Origin: Deltaproteobacteria bacterium
Lineage (GTDB): Bacteria; Desulfobacterota; Binatia; HRBIN30; JACQVA1
Assembly: GCA_016178705.1 (NCBI GenBank)
Contig: JACOST010000006.1
Coordinates: 1 to 64,000, forward strand
Direction: 5' to 3'
Length of the DNA stretch: 64,000 bases
Part shown: in pieces, positions 53,195 through 63,675 of the stretch
Numbering within the stretch: position 1 is the first letter of the stretch
Layout of the letters: every line of letters starts with the position of its first letter
The notes under the pieces: generated by a model
The model's database searches: none
The model's input: only the letters and a program-made list of their open reading frames with translations
What the model was told of the DNA's origin: nothing
Position numbers and translations under genes: made by a program

Positions 53195-53575
53195 GTGAAC
53201 CTGGGCCCGAAGATCCTCGTCGTTGAAGACGAACCCGACATCATGCGGATCATCACGCACGCGCTGACCGCGGCGGGGTATCGCGTGGTGCACGCGTATG
53301 GCGGCGAAGATGCGATCCGTAAGGTGAAGTCACAGCGCCCCGACCTGGTGCTGACCGACTTGGCAATGCCCAAAGTCAGCGGCGTCGAGGTCATTCAAGC
53401 GATCAAGAAGGATCCCGAGACCCAACACATCCCGATCCTGGCGGTCACCGCTCATGTGTGGGACGGCATCGCGCAGTCGGCGGGACAGGTCGGCGTCAAT
53501 GGGTTCATTCCCAAGCCGTTCAACATGAAGCAGCTTCTGCTGGAAGTGCAGAAGTATCTGCCCTCCCCCAACTAA
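53195..53575 (+). CDS. Single-domain CheY-like response regulator
   Basis: 126 residues with a GTG start. Acidic pocket VVEDEPD (E11-D12), phospho-acceptor D55 in LVLTDLAMP, Thr in VTAHVW and Lys in FIPKPF are all present. No output domain. Its cognate kinase is not in the window. A GC hairpin follows the stop, so it is probably a separate transcript from priA. Confidence 0.93.
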   Translation: MNLGPKILVVEDEPDIMRIITHALTAAGYRVVHAYGGEDAIRKVKSQRPDLVLTDLAMPKVSGVEVIQAIKKDPETQHIPILAVTAHVWDGIAQSAGQVGVNGFIPKPFNMKQLLLEVQKYLPSPN

Positions 53576-53589
53576 CCCAGCGTGCAGCG

Positions 53590-53609
53590 GGTGCGCCGTG
53601 CGGCGCACC
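53590..53609 (+). terminator. GC hairpin after the CheY-like gene
   Basis: GGTGCGCC-gtgc-GGCGCACC is an 8-bp perfect stem with a 4-base loop, 14 bp after the stop. No T-run follows. It is a likely transcription end or attenuation structure before priA. Confidence 0.45.
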
Positions 53610-53637
53610 GTCGCGGTTCGTGGTAACCACCGGAGCT

Positions 53638-56079
<2,442 letters not shown>

Positions 56080-56146
56080 TCGTGGTTCGTGATCGTAGCT
56101 CGTGTTCGGCCAGATACGATCACGAGACACGAGCACGAACCACGAC
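56080..56146. repeat. Palindromic CGTGGTTCGTGATCGT / ACGATCACGAGACACG element
   Basis: Left-arm words TCGTGGTTCGTGATCG are mirrored by CGATCACGAG...CACGAACCACGA. It begins at the priA stop and lies before def. Related words occur at 26297-26370 and 63604-63652. Confidence 0.85.
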
Positions 56147-56188
56147 ACCGTTGACCAACTCTGTTGAAGCGTTTACACACCAAGCAGC

Positions 56189-56737
56189 ATGGCCGTACGG
56201 TCGATTCTCAAATTTCCCGCGCCGGTGTTGAAGGCGAAGGCGAAGCCGGTCGCCGCGATCGACGGGCAGGTCGACGAACTCATCACCGACATGGTCGAGT
56301 CGATGTACGCCGCGCCGGGCGTGGGTTTGGCGGCGCCGCAGCTCGGCGACGGCCGGCGCATCATCGTGATCGACATCAATCACGAAGAACCGGGCAAGGA
56401 TCTCATCAAGCTGATCAATCCGGTGATCGCCGAAGCCGAGGGCGAGATCGTGTGGGAAGAAGGCTGCCTCAGCGTCGTCGACTACCGGGCCGAAGTGCGG
56501 CGCGCGGCGCACGTGCTGGTGAAGGGCTGGACCCTCGACGAGAAGGAAGTCGAGATCGAAGCCGAGGAATTACTGGCCGTCGCGCTGCAGCACGAGATCG
56601 ATCACCTCGAAGGCAAGCTCTTCATCGATCGCATCAGCCGCCTCAAGCGCGATCTCTACAAGCGCAAGATCAACAAGATGATCCGCGACGGCATCCCGAT
56701 CGAGTCGAAAGAGAAGCCGTCCGACGCCGCGATCTGA
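56189..56737 (+). CDS. def: Peptide deformylase
   Basis: 182 residues. All three motifs are present: GVGLAAPQL, EEGCLSV and QHEIDHLEGK, giving the Cys-His-His metal site. It removes formyl groups from nascent protein N-termini. Downstream of priA, a common pairing in some phyla. The start lacks a clear SD. Confidence 0.96.
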   Translation: MAVRSILKFPAPVLKAKAKPVAAIDGQVDELITDMVESMYAAPGVGLAAPQLGDGRRIIVIDINHEEPGKDLIKLINPVIAEAEGEIVWEEGCLSVVDYRAEVRRAAHVLVKGWTLDEKEVEIEAEELLAVALQHEIDHLEGKLFIDRISRLKRDLYKRKINKMIRDGIPIESKEKPSDAAI

Positions 56738-56745
56738 GCGCGTCA

Positions 56746-56836
56746 GTGAAAAGTGGAAAGTGAAAAGCGGAAAGCAAGACGGAGAGCGGGGCGTAGGGAC
56801 TTTGAACTTTCAGCTTTGGACTTTGGACTTGTGACT
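56746..56836. repeat. GAAAAGTGGAAAGTG / CTTTGGACTTTGGACTT palindromic words
   Basis: A-rich words in the left half (AAAGTGGAAAGTGAAAAGCGG) and T-rich complementary words in the right half (ACTTTCAGCTTTGGACTTTG). It fills the gap between def and the selenoprotein gene and replaces the usual ribosome-binding region of the latter. Confidence 0.8.
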
Positions 56837-56840
56837 TCCG

Positions 56841-57182
56841 ATGGTTGACTGGTACTACCACCGCAAAGGCTGACTGACCTGCAGCCGAGCGCAAGAGTTT
56901 CTTGCGCACAAACAGATCGCCCCCAAGGTCGTCGTCGACGCCAAGAAGGAACGGCTCGGGCCGAAGGACGCGCTGGCGTTGGCGCGCGCCGCCTCTCAGG
57001 TCTACGTCGCGAAGGGCAAGAAGGTCGTTCACCTCGACTTGAAGCGCGACCGACCGAGCGACGATCAATTGCTCGCATTGCTACTCGGGCCGAGCGGCAA
57101 CCTGCGCGCGCCCACGATGCGAGCCGGCAAGACCCTGCTCGTCGGATTTGAGGCGGAGGCGTTTGGCGAACTGCTCGGGTAG
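56841..57182 (+). CDS. ArsC-family thioredoxin-like selenoprotein (in-frame UGA = Sec)
   Basis: 113 residues if TGA at 56871-56873 is read as selenocysteine. The frame gives MVDWYYHRKG-U-LTCSRAQEF, so Sec11 replaces the first Cys of the CxxC redox site and C14 remains. The rest (VVVDAKKERLGPKDALALAR, GPSGNLRAPTMRAGKTLLVG) is an ArsC/Spx-like fold that continues in the same frame to TAG at 57180. I recall this family as one where Sec and Cys versions both exist. It likely acts as a thiol/selenol reductase. It would look like a short orphan frame if the UGA were taken as stop. Confidence 0.85.
56874..56910 (+). promoter_or_regulatory. Bacterial SECIS-like hairpin after the UGA
   Basis: GCGCAAGA (56889-56896), loop GTT, TCTTGCGC (56900-56907): a perfect 8-bp stem beginning 16 nt after the UGA, with G first in the apical loop. 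Position and form fit bacterial SECIS elements bound by SelB. Confidence 0.7.
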
Positions 57183-57287
57183 AGTTCGACGACAGTTCTC
57201 GCCGCTGCCGCTCCGGCCCACCTCTTGCGATCGGCTCTGTCCGTTGGGCAGCGGGTACTGTCTGAACAGGACGCTGAGCGCGGGAAA

Positions 57288-58019
57288 TTAGGACATTTCC
57301 TCGAATCGGGCTCGATAGGTCTTTGCGATGGCGTCAATGAACTCTTCCCAGCGTAGTCCGCTGCCAACCGGCGGAAGGGATGCATCGACAACGCCCGTTT
57401 CGTGATCAAATACAAGCACCGCTATCGCTTCTAGCAAATGGGCTGCGTGCCCCTCTGTCAGCCGGCCACCGGCGCGGATGAACCGATCGATGGCCCGCGA
57501 AATGAGATGCGTGGTGGGCTTCCAAGCGGTGTCCTCCCCGGACGCCTCGCGCTCTTTCGTGGGCACTGTCATGATGCCGCCAAGCACAGCGAACGGGAAT
57601 TTTAGATGCACGTTCACTGCGAAGCTTCTGATGTCGCCAAAACGATTCCAGATGGCTCGCCCCACCGCCAAGTGTACCGGCTTAATCTCGAATGCCAGCG
57701 TCAAGCCGTCTGTCCGTGTATTCTCCGAGAGGTCCACCTGCACTGCACGAAGACCGCCTCCTACGCTGTGCTCGCCGGGAACCGCATCCGGCAAAGCGAT
57801 TCCCAGCTGCCGGAGATCGCGAAGGCCGACCATCGCCAGCGTCTTCGATAGCTTGATTTGCGCCGCCTTGCCCTGTCCCTTCGTGATGCCACTTGCGGCG
57901 CGGATGTATTCAGAGGCTGCTTGCGTGTAGTCGCTGAGCTGTGGGGATGGGAGAGACTCCAGGCCGTCCACTAAGGGCAGGCCCGTCATTGTTTGCTGGC
58001 GTTTCCGCTTCTTGCTCAC
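57288..58019 (-). CDS. Probable type II restriction endonuclease
   Basis: 243 residues, ATGA-coupled downstream of a DNA methyltransferase. No family is recognised, but DGLTLAFEIKPVH contains a D-(x7)-ExK arrangement as in PD-(D/E)XK nucleases. The lysine/arginine-rich N-terminus (MSKKRKRQQ) suits DNA binding. The assignment rests mainly on tight linkage with the methyltransferase. Confidence 0.55.
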   Translation of the reverse strand: MSKKRKRQQTMTGLPLVDGLESLPSPQLSDYTQAASEYIRAASGITKGQGKAAQIKLSKTLAMVGLRDLRQLGIALPDAVPGEHSVGGGLRAVQVDLSENTRTDGLTLAFEIKPVHLAVGRAIWNRFGDIRSFAVNVHLKFPFAVLGGIMTVPTKEREASGEDTAWKPTTHLISRAIDRFIRAGGRLTEGHAAHLLEAIAVLVFDHETGVVDASLPPVGSGLRWEEFIDAIAKTYRARFEEMS

Positions 58020-58978
58020 ACCACCCGTGCCGTGATGGCAGCGGCTGATCGCTTCGCCGCAGCTGCCTGCACTACGCGAGCCCGTCCATCCGCCGCGTAC
58101 TGCGGATCAATCTCATTGCTGATCGAATTGCGACCAGCAGCGATCGCGGCGACCGCCGTAGAAAACGTACCAGCAAGAGGATCAAGGACGGTATCGCCAG
58201 CGAATGAAAACATGCAGATGAGTCGCTCTGCTAGCTCAGCGGGATAGGGGGCAGGATGCCCGTTGCGAGTTGATGCACCCTTGATGTCGACCCAGAACGA
58301 CCGGAACCATGCCTGCATCTCCGTCTTGGTGATCATCGAGAGCGCCTTCTGGATCGGCGGCACCGATCGGTAGGTTCCGCCCTTCCGGAAGAACAGGATG
58401 TGTTCAATATCATTCTTGATGACCTGCCCTGGCTGGTACGGCTTCCCGTAAAAGCCGGCACCGTTTCCCTCGGCCTCGGTCACACCGTTCGCGATCTTGT
58501 ACCAGAGAATCGGCGTTAGACAATCCAGACCGAGGCGCCGCACGCGGACTTGAATGTCGGAGTGCAGAGGCATCACGTGGTGACGGCCACCCTTCTTGCG
58601 CGACACGCACACGTCACCCACGACGCAGCAGATACGCCCACCCGGCACTAGCACGCGGACGCACTCGCCCCACACCCTGTCGAGCTCATCGAGGAACTGC
58701 TCGTAGTCCTCAATGAACCCCATCTGCCCATCGGTGCGGCGGTACTCTTTGAGAGTCCAGTATGGGGGCGATGTAACAACTAGATGCACGGATGAATCGG
58801 CAATCCAAGAAAGATCCCGAGCATCTCCGATATGGACCCGGTGCGTAGTGCAGTTAAAGGGGTGTGGCCACGGCTTCCTGCGGTAGCGCTCGTTGGCGCA
58901 TAGTAGGGCGCGCAATCCTTCGGGCGTGTTGTCGGCGGTATCAATCCCGTGAATCGCCAACTGCACCACGCCTCCCAT
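58016..58978 (-). CDS. DNA N4-cytosine/N6-adenine methyltransferase (beta-class order)
   Basis: 320 residues from MGGVVQLAIHGIDTADNTPE with perfect AGGAGG. Motif IV TSPPYW precedes motif I (DTVLDPLAGTFSTAVAAIAA), the order of beta-class enzymes; TSPPYW favours N4-cytosine targets. A long DNA-recognition region lies between the motifs. With the next gene it forms a type II restriction-modification pair. The recognition site cannot be read from the sequence. Confidence 0.88.
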   Translation of the reverse strand: MGGVVQLAIHGIDTADNTPEGLRALLCANERYRRKPWPHPFNCTTHRVHIGDARDLSWIADSSVHLVVTSPPYWTLKEYRRTDGQMGFIEDYEQFLDELDRVWGECVRVLVPGGRICCVVGDVCVSRKKGGRHHVMPLHSDIQVRVRRLGLDCLTPILWYKIANGVTEAEGNGAGFYGKPYQPGQVIKNDIEHILFFRKGGTYRSVPPIQKALSMITKTEMQAWFRSFWVDIKGASTRNGHPAPYPAELAERLICMFSFAGDTVLDPLAGTFSTAVAAIAAGRNSISNEIDPQYAADGRARVVQAAAAKRSAAAITARVV

Positions 58979-59123
58979 TGCTGACCTCCTAAGAGTCTTT
59001 TGCCTTGAATGCCTTCTGAGTGTCAACGTCGCGCTGTCACCGTCCGCTCCACGCGCCCGCCGCCAATAGCTCTAAGTTGCATGGGACAGGCAACAGTAAC
59101 AATTCGCCTTATATTCGCTTTTG

Positions 59124-59399
59124 TCAATCCACCACATATGGGCCGCTCTCGGGCCAGCGCTGCACTAGATATCGAGTGGCGGCTCCATGCGATCTTCGGA
59201 AATGTGCACGCGCGTTGCTGACCGTAGAGCGATGCCTGAAGAGATGCCCACAAAGCGATGGAGCCGTCGCGGCTGTTAGGGTAAGCAGATCCTGGTCACC
59301 GATGGCGAGATAGTCGGCCGTGCCGGCGAACGCGAGCTGTAGGAACGGTACGCCGAATGAATCGTTGGTGTCGAGCACCACACGGGGCGCGCGACTCAT
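59124..59399 (-). pseudogene. PIN-domain toxin with internal deletion
   Basis: Starts MSRAPRVVLDTND, the first PIN strand and Asp, overlapping the AbrB stop by ATGA. It then jumps to LAFAGTADYLAIGDQDLLTL, the C-terminal third of a PIN domain. Roughly 70 residues that hold the other acidic residues are missing, and the tail (from about LTAATAPS) is unrelated. An inactivated VapC-like toxin. Confidence 0.75.
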
Positions 59400-59647
59400 T
59401 TCCGCGCTGGCGTCGACATCTTCCGAGCCGGCCGCCGGACCCACGCGACGGCTTTGGCGATGTCTTTCTCATTTGGATCGAGATCGGCGAGCTTCGCGCG
59501 CACGGCGTCGGCGCGCTGGATGCGCACGGGAGTGAGGATGATCCGACCCTCTCGGGCCTCGACCTCGAAATATTCGGTCGCCCCGACGGCGGCGGTGATG
59601 CGCTTGGGCAGAGTGAGTTGATTCTTCGCGGTAACCTTGACGAGCAT
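59396..59647 (-). CDS. AbrB/SpoVT-type antitoxin
   Basis: 83 residues. MLVKVTAKNQLTLPKRITAA VG and YFEVEAREGRIILTPVRI form the swapped-hairpin AbrB DNA-binding domain, followed by a C-terminal toxin-binding tail. It is followed directly by the truncated PIN toxin. Still intact, it could repress its own promoter. Confidence 0.85.
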   Translation of the reverse strand: MLVKVTAKNQLTLPKRITAAVGATEYFEVEAREGRIILTPVRIQRADAVRAKLADLDPNEKDIAKAVAWVRRPARKMSTPARK

Positions 59648-59659
59648 GGCTACCTTCCT

Positions 59660-60748
59660 CTACGCGTCGGTGCCTACCGCATCGGCCACGCGCGCTTTGC
59701 CGTCGCGCTGAAGTAAGCGCTCCAAGCCACGACAGAGATCGATGGGCAGCGACGGTCCTTGGTAGATGAATCCGGTGTAGACCTGCAGCAGCGACGCCCC
59801 AGCGCGCAGTTTCTCGTACGCGTCCTCCGCGCTGAAGATGCCGCCGACGCCGATGATCGCCAGCCGCCCGCCGCTGAGCTGATGTACGCGACGGACAGTA
59901 TGTGTCGCGAGATCGCGCAGCGGTGCGCCGCTCAGCCCGCCAGCCTCGGCGGTCGGCTGCGCCAGCAGATCGCGCCGGACGGTCGTGTTGGTGGCGACGA
60001 TGCCGTCTCCGCGCAACGCTTCGATCGTGGCGACGGCCGCAGCCAGATCGTCGTCCGCCATATCGGGCGACAGTTTCACCAGCAATGGCCGCCGCTGCGG
60101 CAGGCGGGCGTTGTCGTCCTGCAGCGCGGTGAGCAGCTCGCTGAGGTGTTGTTGCCCCTGCAGATCGCGCAGCCCGGGCGTATTTGGCGAGCTGACGTTG
60201 ATGACGATGTAGTCGGCGTGCGGCGCCAGCACGCGAAAGCACTCACGATAGTCGGCCACGGCCCGCTCGATCGGCGTGATGCGCGACTTGCCGATGTTAA
60301 TCCCCAATGGGATGTGCCGCTGCGCGCGATCGAGGCGACTCAAGCGCGCAGCCGCATCCGCCGCGCCCGCGTTGTTGAAACCCAGACGATTGATCAGCGC
60401 ACGTTCGCTGGCCAGTCGAAAGATCCGCGGCTGCGGATTGCCCGGCTGCGCCTGCGCCGTGATCGTACCGAGTTCCGCATACCCAAACCCTAGACCGGCC
60501 CACGCGCGCGGCAGGCGCGCGTCTTTGTCGAAACCGGCGGCCAGCCCGATCGGGTTCGGAAACGTCAGACCCCAGAGGTCTTGCCGCAGGGCTGCCGACG
60601 AGTAGGCGTGCCGGCGCGCCAGCACCGGTTGTGCGACGGCGAGCAAGCGGAACGCGAGATGGTGCGCGGTTTCAGCGTCGAGGTGAAACAGCAGTGGGCG
60701 GACGAGACGGTAGAGCGAGGCGATGCGCGAAGTGAATTCGGAGGTCAT
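59660..60748 (-). CDS. pyrD: Dihydroorotate dehydrogenase (quinone), class 2
   Basis: 362 residues. N-terminal membrane-associated helices (SLYRLVRPLLFHLDAETAHH) are characteristic of class 2. FMN barrel motifs NPIGLAAGFDKDA, the catalytic-Ser loop VSSPNTPGLRDLQ and GVGGIFSAEDAYEKLRAGAS are intact. It oxidises dihydroorotate to orotate and reduces quinone in pyrimidine synthesis. No other pyr gene is adjacent. Confidence 0.95.
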   Translation of the reverse strand: MTSEFTSRIASLYRLVRPLLFHLDAETAHHLAFRLLAVAQPVLARRHAYSSAALRQDLWGLTFPNPIGLAAGFDKDARLPRAWAGLGFGYAELGTITAQAQPGNPQPRIFRLASERALINRLGFNNAGAADAAARLSRLDRAQRHIPLGINIGKSRITPIERAVADYRECFRVLAPHADYIVINVSSPNTPGLRDLQGQQHLSELLTALQDDNARLPQRRPLLVKLSPDMADDDLAAAVATIEALRGDGIVATNTTVRRDLLAQPTAEAGGLSGAPLRDLATHTVRRVHQLSGGRLAIIGVGGIFSAEDAYEKLRAGASLLQVYTGFIYQGPSLPIDLCRGLERLLQRDGKARVADAVGTDA

Positions 60749-60802
60749 CCTGCGAAGTGCGCGCCGAAGTGAGCGCGATGATCGCTACTCATGAGCGTGG
60801 AG

Positions 60803-62257
60803 TCACGGCTCCGTGACCACTGGCTCACTCGGTGATGTCTTCTCGGCTGCGACCGCGGCGCGCGCAGCGACCACCGTCCGGGCCGCCTCTTCGCCGGCGA
60901 TTTTGCCCCAGGCCAGCGCGCAGAGCAGACCCATGCCGGGCAGATAGCCCTCGCCGCCGGGGGCAGACAGGCCCACCGCGGCGCCACCACCGGCGTAGAG
61001 ATTCGCGATCGGGTTTCCGTTGCGCCCAACGACGCGGGCGCTGGTGTCGATCTTGAGACCGCCCTGGGTCGCCAGCAGCGCGCCGGTCACGCGGGCGCCG
61101 TAGAACGGCGGGCTCATCGATTCGCCACTCACGCTGCGGCCGAAGCCATCGGGGCCGCGACCGACCATCGTGTTGTACTGTTCGATGGTGGCGGCGACAG
61201 TAGTTGCATCGAGTTGAAATTGCTTGGCGAGATCGTTCAGGTCGGCGGCACGTCGCAGCGTGCGCGGTACAATCTGGTGCTCGAAGCGCGGATCGTTCTG
61301 CTCGGCGAGCTTGAGCATGCGAGCGTCGAAGACGACGTAGGCGAGATGCCCGGGCTGCGCGCGCACGCGCAGCGCCACGCGGGCGAGATCGTCGGCCTCA
61401 TTGGCAAAACGTTCACCGCGCTGGTTCAGGATCACCGCGCCCAGGCTGATCAATGCGCTGGGCAGCACGTAGTTCGATCCCACGGCGACGATCGGATGGG
61501 CGTGGACGGCGTCAAGATGCTCGGTGGCGGCACCTAATTCCGTGCCCCACTTCAGCGCATCGCCGAGTTCGGTGGCGGCGCCGGCGTAGGCCGCGCCCGC
61601 AATCGCCGGACAGTGCTTCGCGATGAGCTCGGCGTTGGCGCCGAAGCCATCGCACGCTAGGATCAGCGTCTGGCAGCGGACATTGGTGGCGCTCTTCTTC
61701 GGCAACTTGATCTGCGCCCCTTGCACCGCGCCGCTGCTATCGCTCCACAGTTGCAGCACGGGAGTGCCGAGGCGCACAGTGATGCTTGCCTGTTTACCGG
61801 CGCGCGCCAGGAGGTGATCGATCAACGATTGTCCCGTGCGGCTCTCCACCGCGTGCATGCGATGTTGGCGATGACCGGCGCGCAGGATGTAGCGCTCCAA
61901 CTGCAATCCGACGCCGACGCGGCCCGCGAGCCACTCAACCAGCGGCCCCGAGGTTTCGCACATACGGTGCGTGAGCGCGGCGTCGCTGCGGCCGCCGTTG
62001 TGGGTCAGCACATCACGAGCGAAGTCTTCGGCGGTGTCGATCACACCAGCGTCGCGTTGGATGCTCGTGCCGGCGGCCGGGATGGCCCCATCGCTGAGCG
62101 CGGTGTTGCCGCCCGCAACCTTGGCGCGTTCCCACACGACGATCTTGAGACCGGGTTGGGCGGCGGCGAGCGCGGCGGTCAGGCCGCAGCCGCCGGCGCC
62201 GACAATGCCGATGTCCACATGATCGTGCCACCGCGTATCTGTCGAAACCGTTGGCAT
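60803..62257 (-). CDS. FAD-dependent oxidoreductase of the fumarate reductase/3-ketosteroid dehydrogenase class
   Basis: 484 residues. VDIGIVGAGGCGLTAALAAA is the FAD Rossmann motif with E at WERAKVAGGNTALS. The C-terminal GGLKIDTSARVVGRNGNPIA NLYAGG and GYLPGMGLLCALAWGK are standard for FAD_binding_2 proteins. Substrate is unclear: flavocytochrome-c-like succinate/fumarate or a steroid dehydrogenation. No haem or Fe-S partner is nearby. Confidence 0.85.
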   Translation of the reverse strand: MPTVSTDTRWHDHVDIGIVGAGGCGLTAALAAAQPGLKIVVWERAKVAGGNTALSDGAIPAAGTSIQRDAGVIDTAEDFARDVLTHNGGRSDAALTHRMCETSGPLVEWLAGRVGVGLQLERYILRAGHRQHRMHAVESRTGQSLIDHLLARAGKQASITVRLGTPVLQLWSDSSGAVQGAQIKLPKKSATNVRCQTLILACDGFGANAELIAKHCPAIAGAAYAGAATELGDALKWGTELGAATEHLDAVHAHPIVAVGSNYVLPSALISLGAVILNQRGERFANEADDLARVALRVRAQPGHLAYVVFDARMLKLAEQNDPRFEHQIVPRTLRRAADLNDLAKQFQLDATTVAATIEQYNTMVGRGPDGFGRSVSGESMSPPFYGARVTGALLATQGGLKIDTSARVVGRNGNPIANLYAGGGAAVGLSAPGGEGYLPGMGLLCALAWGKIAGEEAARTVVAARAAVAAEKTSPSEPVVTEP

Positions 62258-62414
62258 AGGCGGCGCACGATAGCAGATCGGAACCGGCGCGCGCTACTGC
62301 GGTCCAATGTCCTCTCTAATGTCCGGTGGTTTGTCTTGGTCACCCGTGTTCGAGCGACACCAACTCGTGTCGCGTTTCACAATCAGGTTTACAGATTGGC
62401 TGATGCAAAACTGA

Positions 62415-62478
62415 GAGGGCGAGGCTCATGCCGAGCCGCACGGTGCAAGTCGAACGGCTCGCCAGGAGGCTCGCCCTC
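62415..62478. repeat. GAGGGCGAG...CTCGCCCTC inverted repeat
   Basis: Nine-base perfect arms (62415-62423, 62470-62478) with inner GGCTC/GAGCC words. It lies in the ~260-bp gap between leuD and the flavoprotein. Otherwise that gap has no gene. Confidence 0.75.
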
Positions 62479-62518
62479 CCTCCTCGGATCTCCGCAAAGG
62501 CTTTTCTGAGACACTACA

Positions 62519-63055
62519 CTAGCGTTCGCGCTGGTGGCGGGTGTAAGCACTCAACCCGCCGGCGCGCAACACTTCGACCGACTCTTCGGTCAGGTTGCGG
62601 ATGATGTAGCGGTCGCCGGAGCTGAGGTTGGCAATCTTGCGGCTTTCGATGTCGACGCGCAGGCGGTCGCCGGGCTTGATCGCGCCGGTCTCTTCGATCG
62701 CCAGCGCCGGCAATCCGATGTTGGTCGCAGCTTGCAAAAAAGTGCGGCCGAACGAGCGGGCGATGACCGCGGCGATGCCGGCTGTGTAGACGGCTTGCGC
62801 CGTGATCGTGCGAGCGGTGCCGGTTGCAAACTCAAGTCCGGCGACAATGAAATCCCCCGCCTCGATCGCGCGCGCGAACGTGGGATCGACGCCGGCCATC
62901 ACGAAGGCACCGGCCTCGCTCGGCGACCGATCGTGGTGAGCGGGTGGAAGGATCACGTCGGCCGCGATGTGATCGCCGAAGACCCACGCGTGTCCGCGCA
63001 GCGCCGGCAGTTCGTCCAGGTGATCGTTGACGAGGTCGTCGGATGCATCAGTCAC
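62519..63055 (-). CDS. leuD: 3-isopropylmalate dehydratase small subunit-like protein
   Basis: 178 residues. GHAWVFGDHIAADVILPP, DPTFARAIEAGDFIVAGLEF and AVIARSFGRTFLQAATNIGL PALAIE match the aconitase-swivel domain LeuD (IPMI small subunit). Its partner LeuC, carrying the Fe-S site, is not in the window. A homoaconitase or 2-methylcitrate role is possible. Confidence 0.82.
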   Translation of the reverse strand: MTDASDDLVNDHLDELPALRGHAWVFGDHIAADVILPPAHHDRSPSEAGAFVMAGVDPTFARAIEAGDFIVAGLEFATGTARTITAQAVYTAGIAAVIARSFGRTFLQAATNIGLPALAIEETGAIKPGDRLRVDIESRKIANLSSGDRYIIRNLTEESVEVLRAGGLSAYTRHQRER

Positions 63056-63322
63056 GCGGCGTGTATATCGCGCTATCGAGCGCGGCGCACGAGTCGTTGC
63101 GACTCCACCGACGTAGCAATAAATTCGTGGACGGCCGACGGCGGACGCGCTACCCTTTCGCTTGTGCTGGTCCGAGCATCACAGGCTCTAGGCTCTGCGC
63201 GGTTCATAGGGAGCCGCGGTGGGCGGACCAGGCCGGGGGCCGGCAATCGGCGGTTGATTCCCGGCGGCGAGGCTTGGGCTCGCTCGCGTGATGGGCACGC
63301 CGAGAAAGGAGGTGATCCAGCA

Positions 63323-63364
63323 ATGTATTCCCCTACGGTGAGCTGTGAGGTGGTGGCCCCTTAG
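63323..63364 (+). CDS. Tiny open frame with an extreme Shine-Dalgarno
   Basis: ATG at 63323 follows AAAGGAGGTGATCC, complementary to the entire anti-SD tail of 16S rRNA. It encodes 13 residues, MYSPTVSCEVVAP, then TAG. It could be a real small peptide in the RNA above, or an accident of the 16S-like sequence. Peptide function unknown. Confidence 0.35.
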   Translation: MYSPTVSCEVVAP

Positions 63365-63533
63365 GCCAACCCACAAGGTGAGGGGCAACGCCTGCGGAGG
63401 CGACGAACGCACGACCGCTAGCTTCACGGCGGGTGGTCAACGTGCGTTGCAGTCGGCCGCGGCTCGTGTTCAGTGCGACCCACGGGTCACACACACTGAG
63501 TGGATCACGCCTGGGAACCCAGGCACCACGACA

Positions 63534-63600
63534 CCCCGGTAGCTCCCGCGTAAACTCACCCGCGGGGCGGCACACGCCGCAGCAGCTACCGGGGTTTTTT
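63534..63600 (+). terminator. Strong intrinsic terminator
   Basis: CCCCGGTAGCT (63534-63544) pairs with AGCTACCGGGG (63584-63594), enclosing GC-rich inner hairpins, and is followed directly by six T. This is the clearest Rho-independent terminator in the window and acts on the plus strand. Confidence 0.85.
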
Positions 63601-63603
63601 GTA

Positions 63604-63652
63604 GTGAATCGTGAAGCGTGAGTCGTGTTTGTGACTCGTGCTCGTGCGAGCA
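63604..63652. repeat. GTGAATCGTGAAGCGTGAGTCG words after the terminator
   Basis: Degenerate CGTGA words as at 26297 and 56080. It lies between the RNA terminator and the holin-like gene. Confidence 0.65.
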
Positions 63653-63675
63653 GGTAATGCCGGGCGCGTACGTCC

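Larger units (their letters stand above)
63304..63600 (+). ncRNA. Structured RNA candidate whose 5' part is antisense to the 16S rRNA 3' end
   Basis: Bases 63304-63321 (GAAAGGAGGTGATCCAGC) and 63328-63338 (TTCCCCTACGG) match the reverse complement of the 16S rRNA 3' end at two blocks with the natural 6-base spacing; only the middle differs. Several hairpins follow, e.g. AACGCACG/CGTGCGTT, GACCC/GGGTC and GCCTGGG/CCCAGGC. A strong intrinsic terminator ends the unit at 63600. No downstream gene is on this strand, so it is not a leader. It matches no RNA family I know (not tmRNA, RNase P, SRP or 6S by signature). Confidence 0.45.

Noticed and set aside
63304-63600. tmRNA, RNase P RNA, SRP RNA or a T-box
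   Set aside because: None of their conserved motifs (tmRNA tag/TΨC end, GAGGAAAGTCC, GGTCAGG...GGAAG, AGGGTGGTACCGC) is present on either strand.
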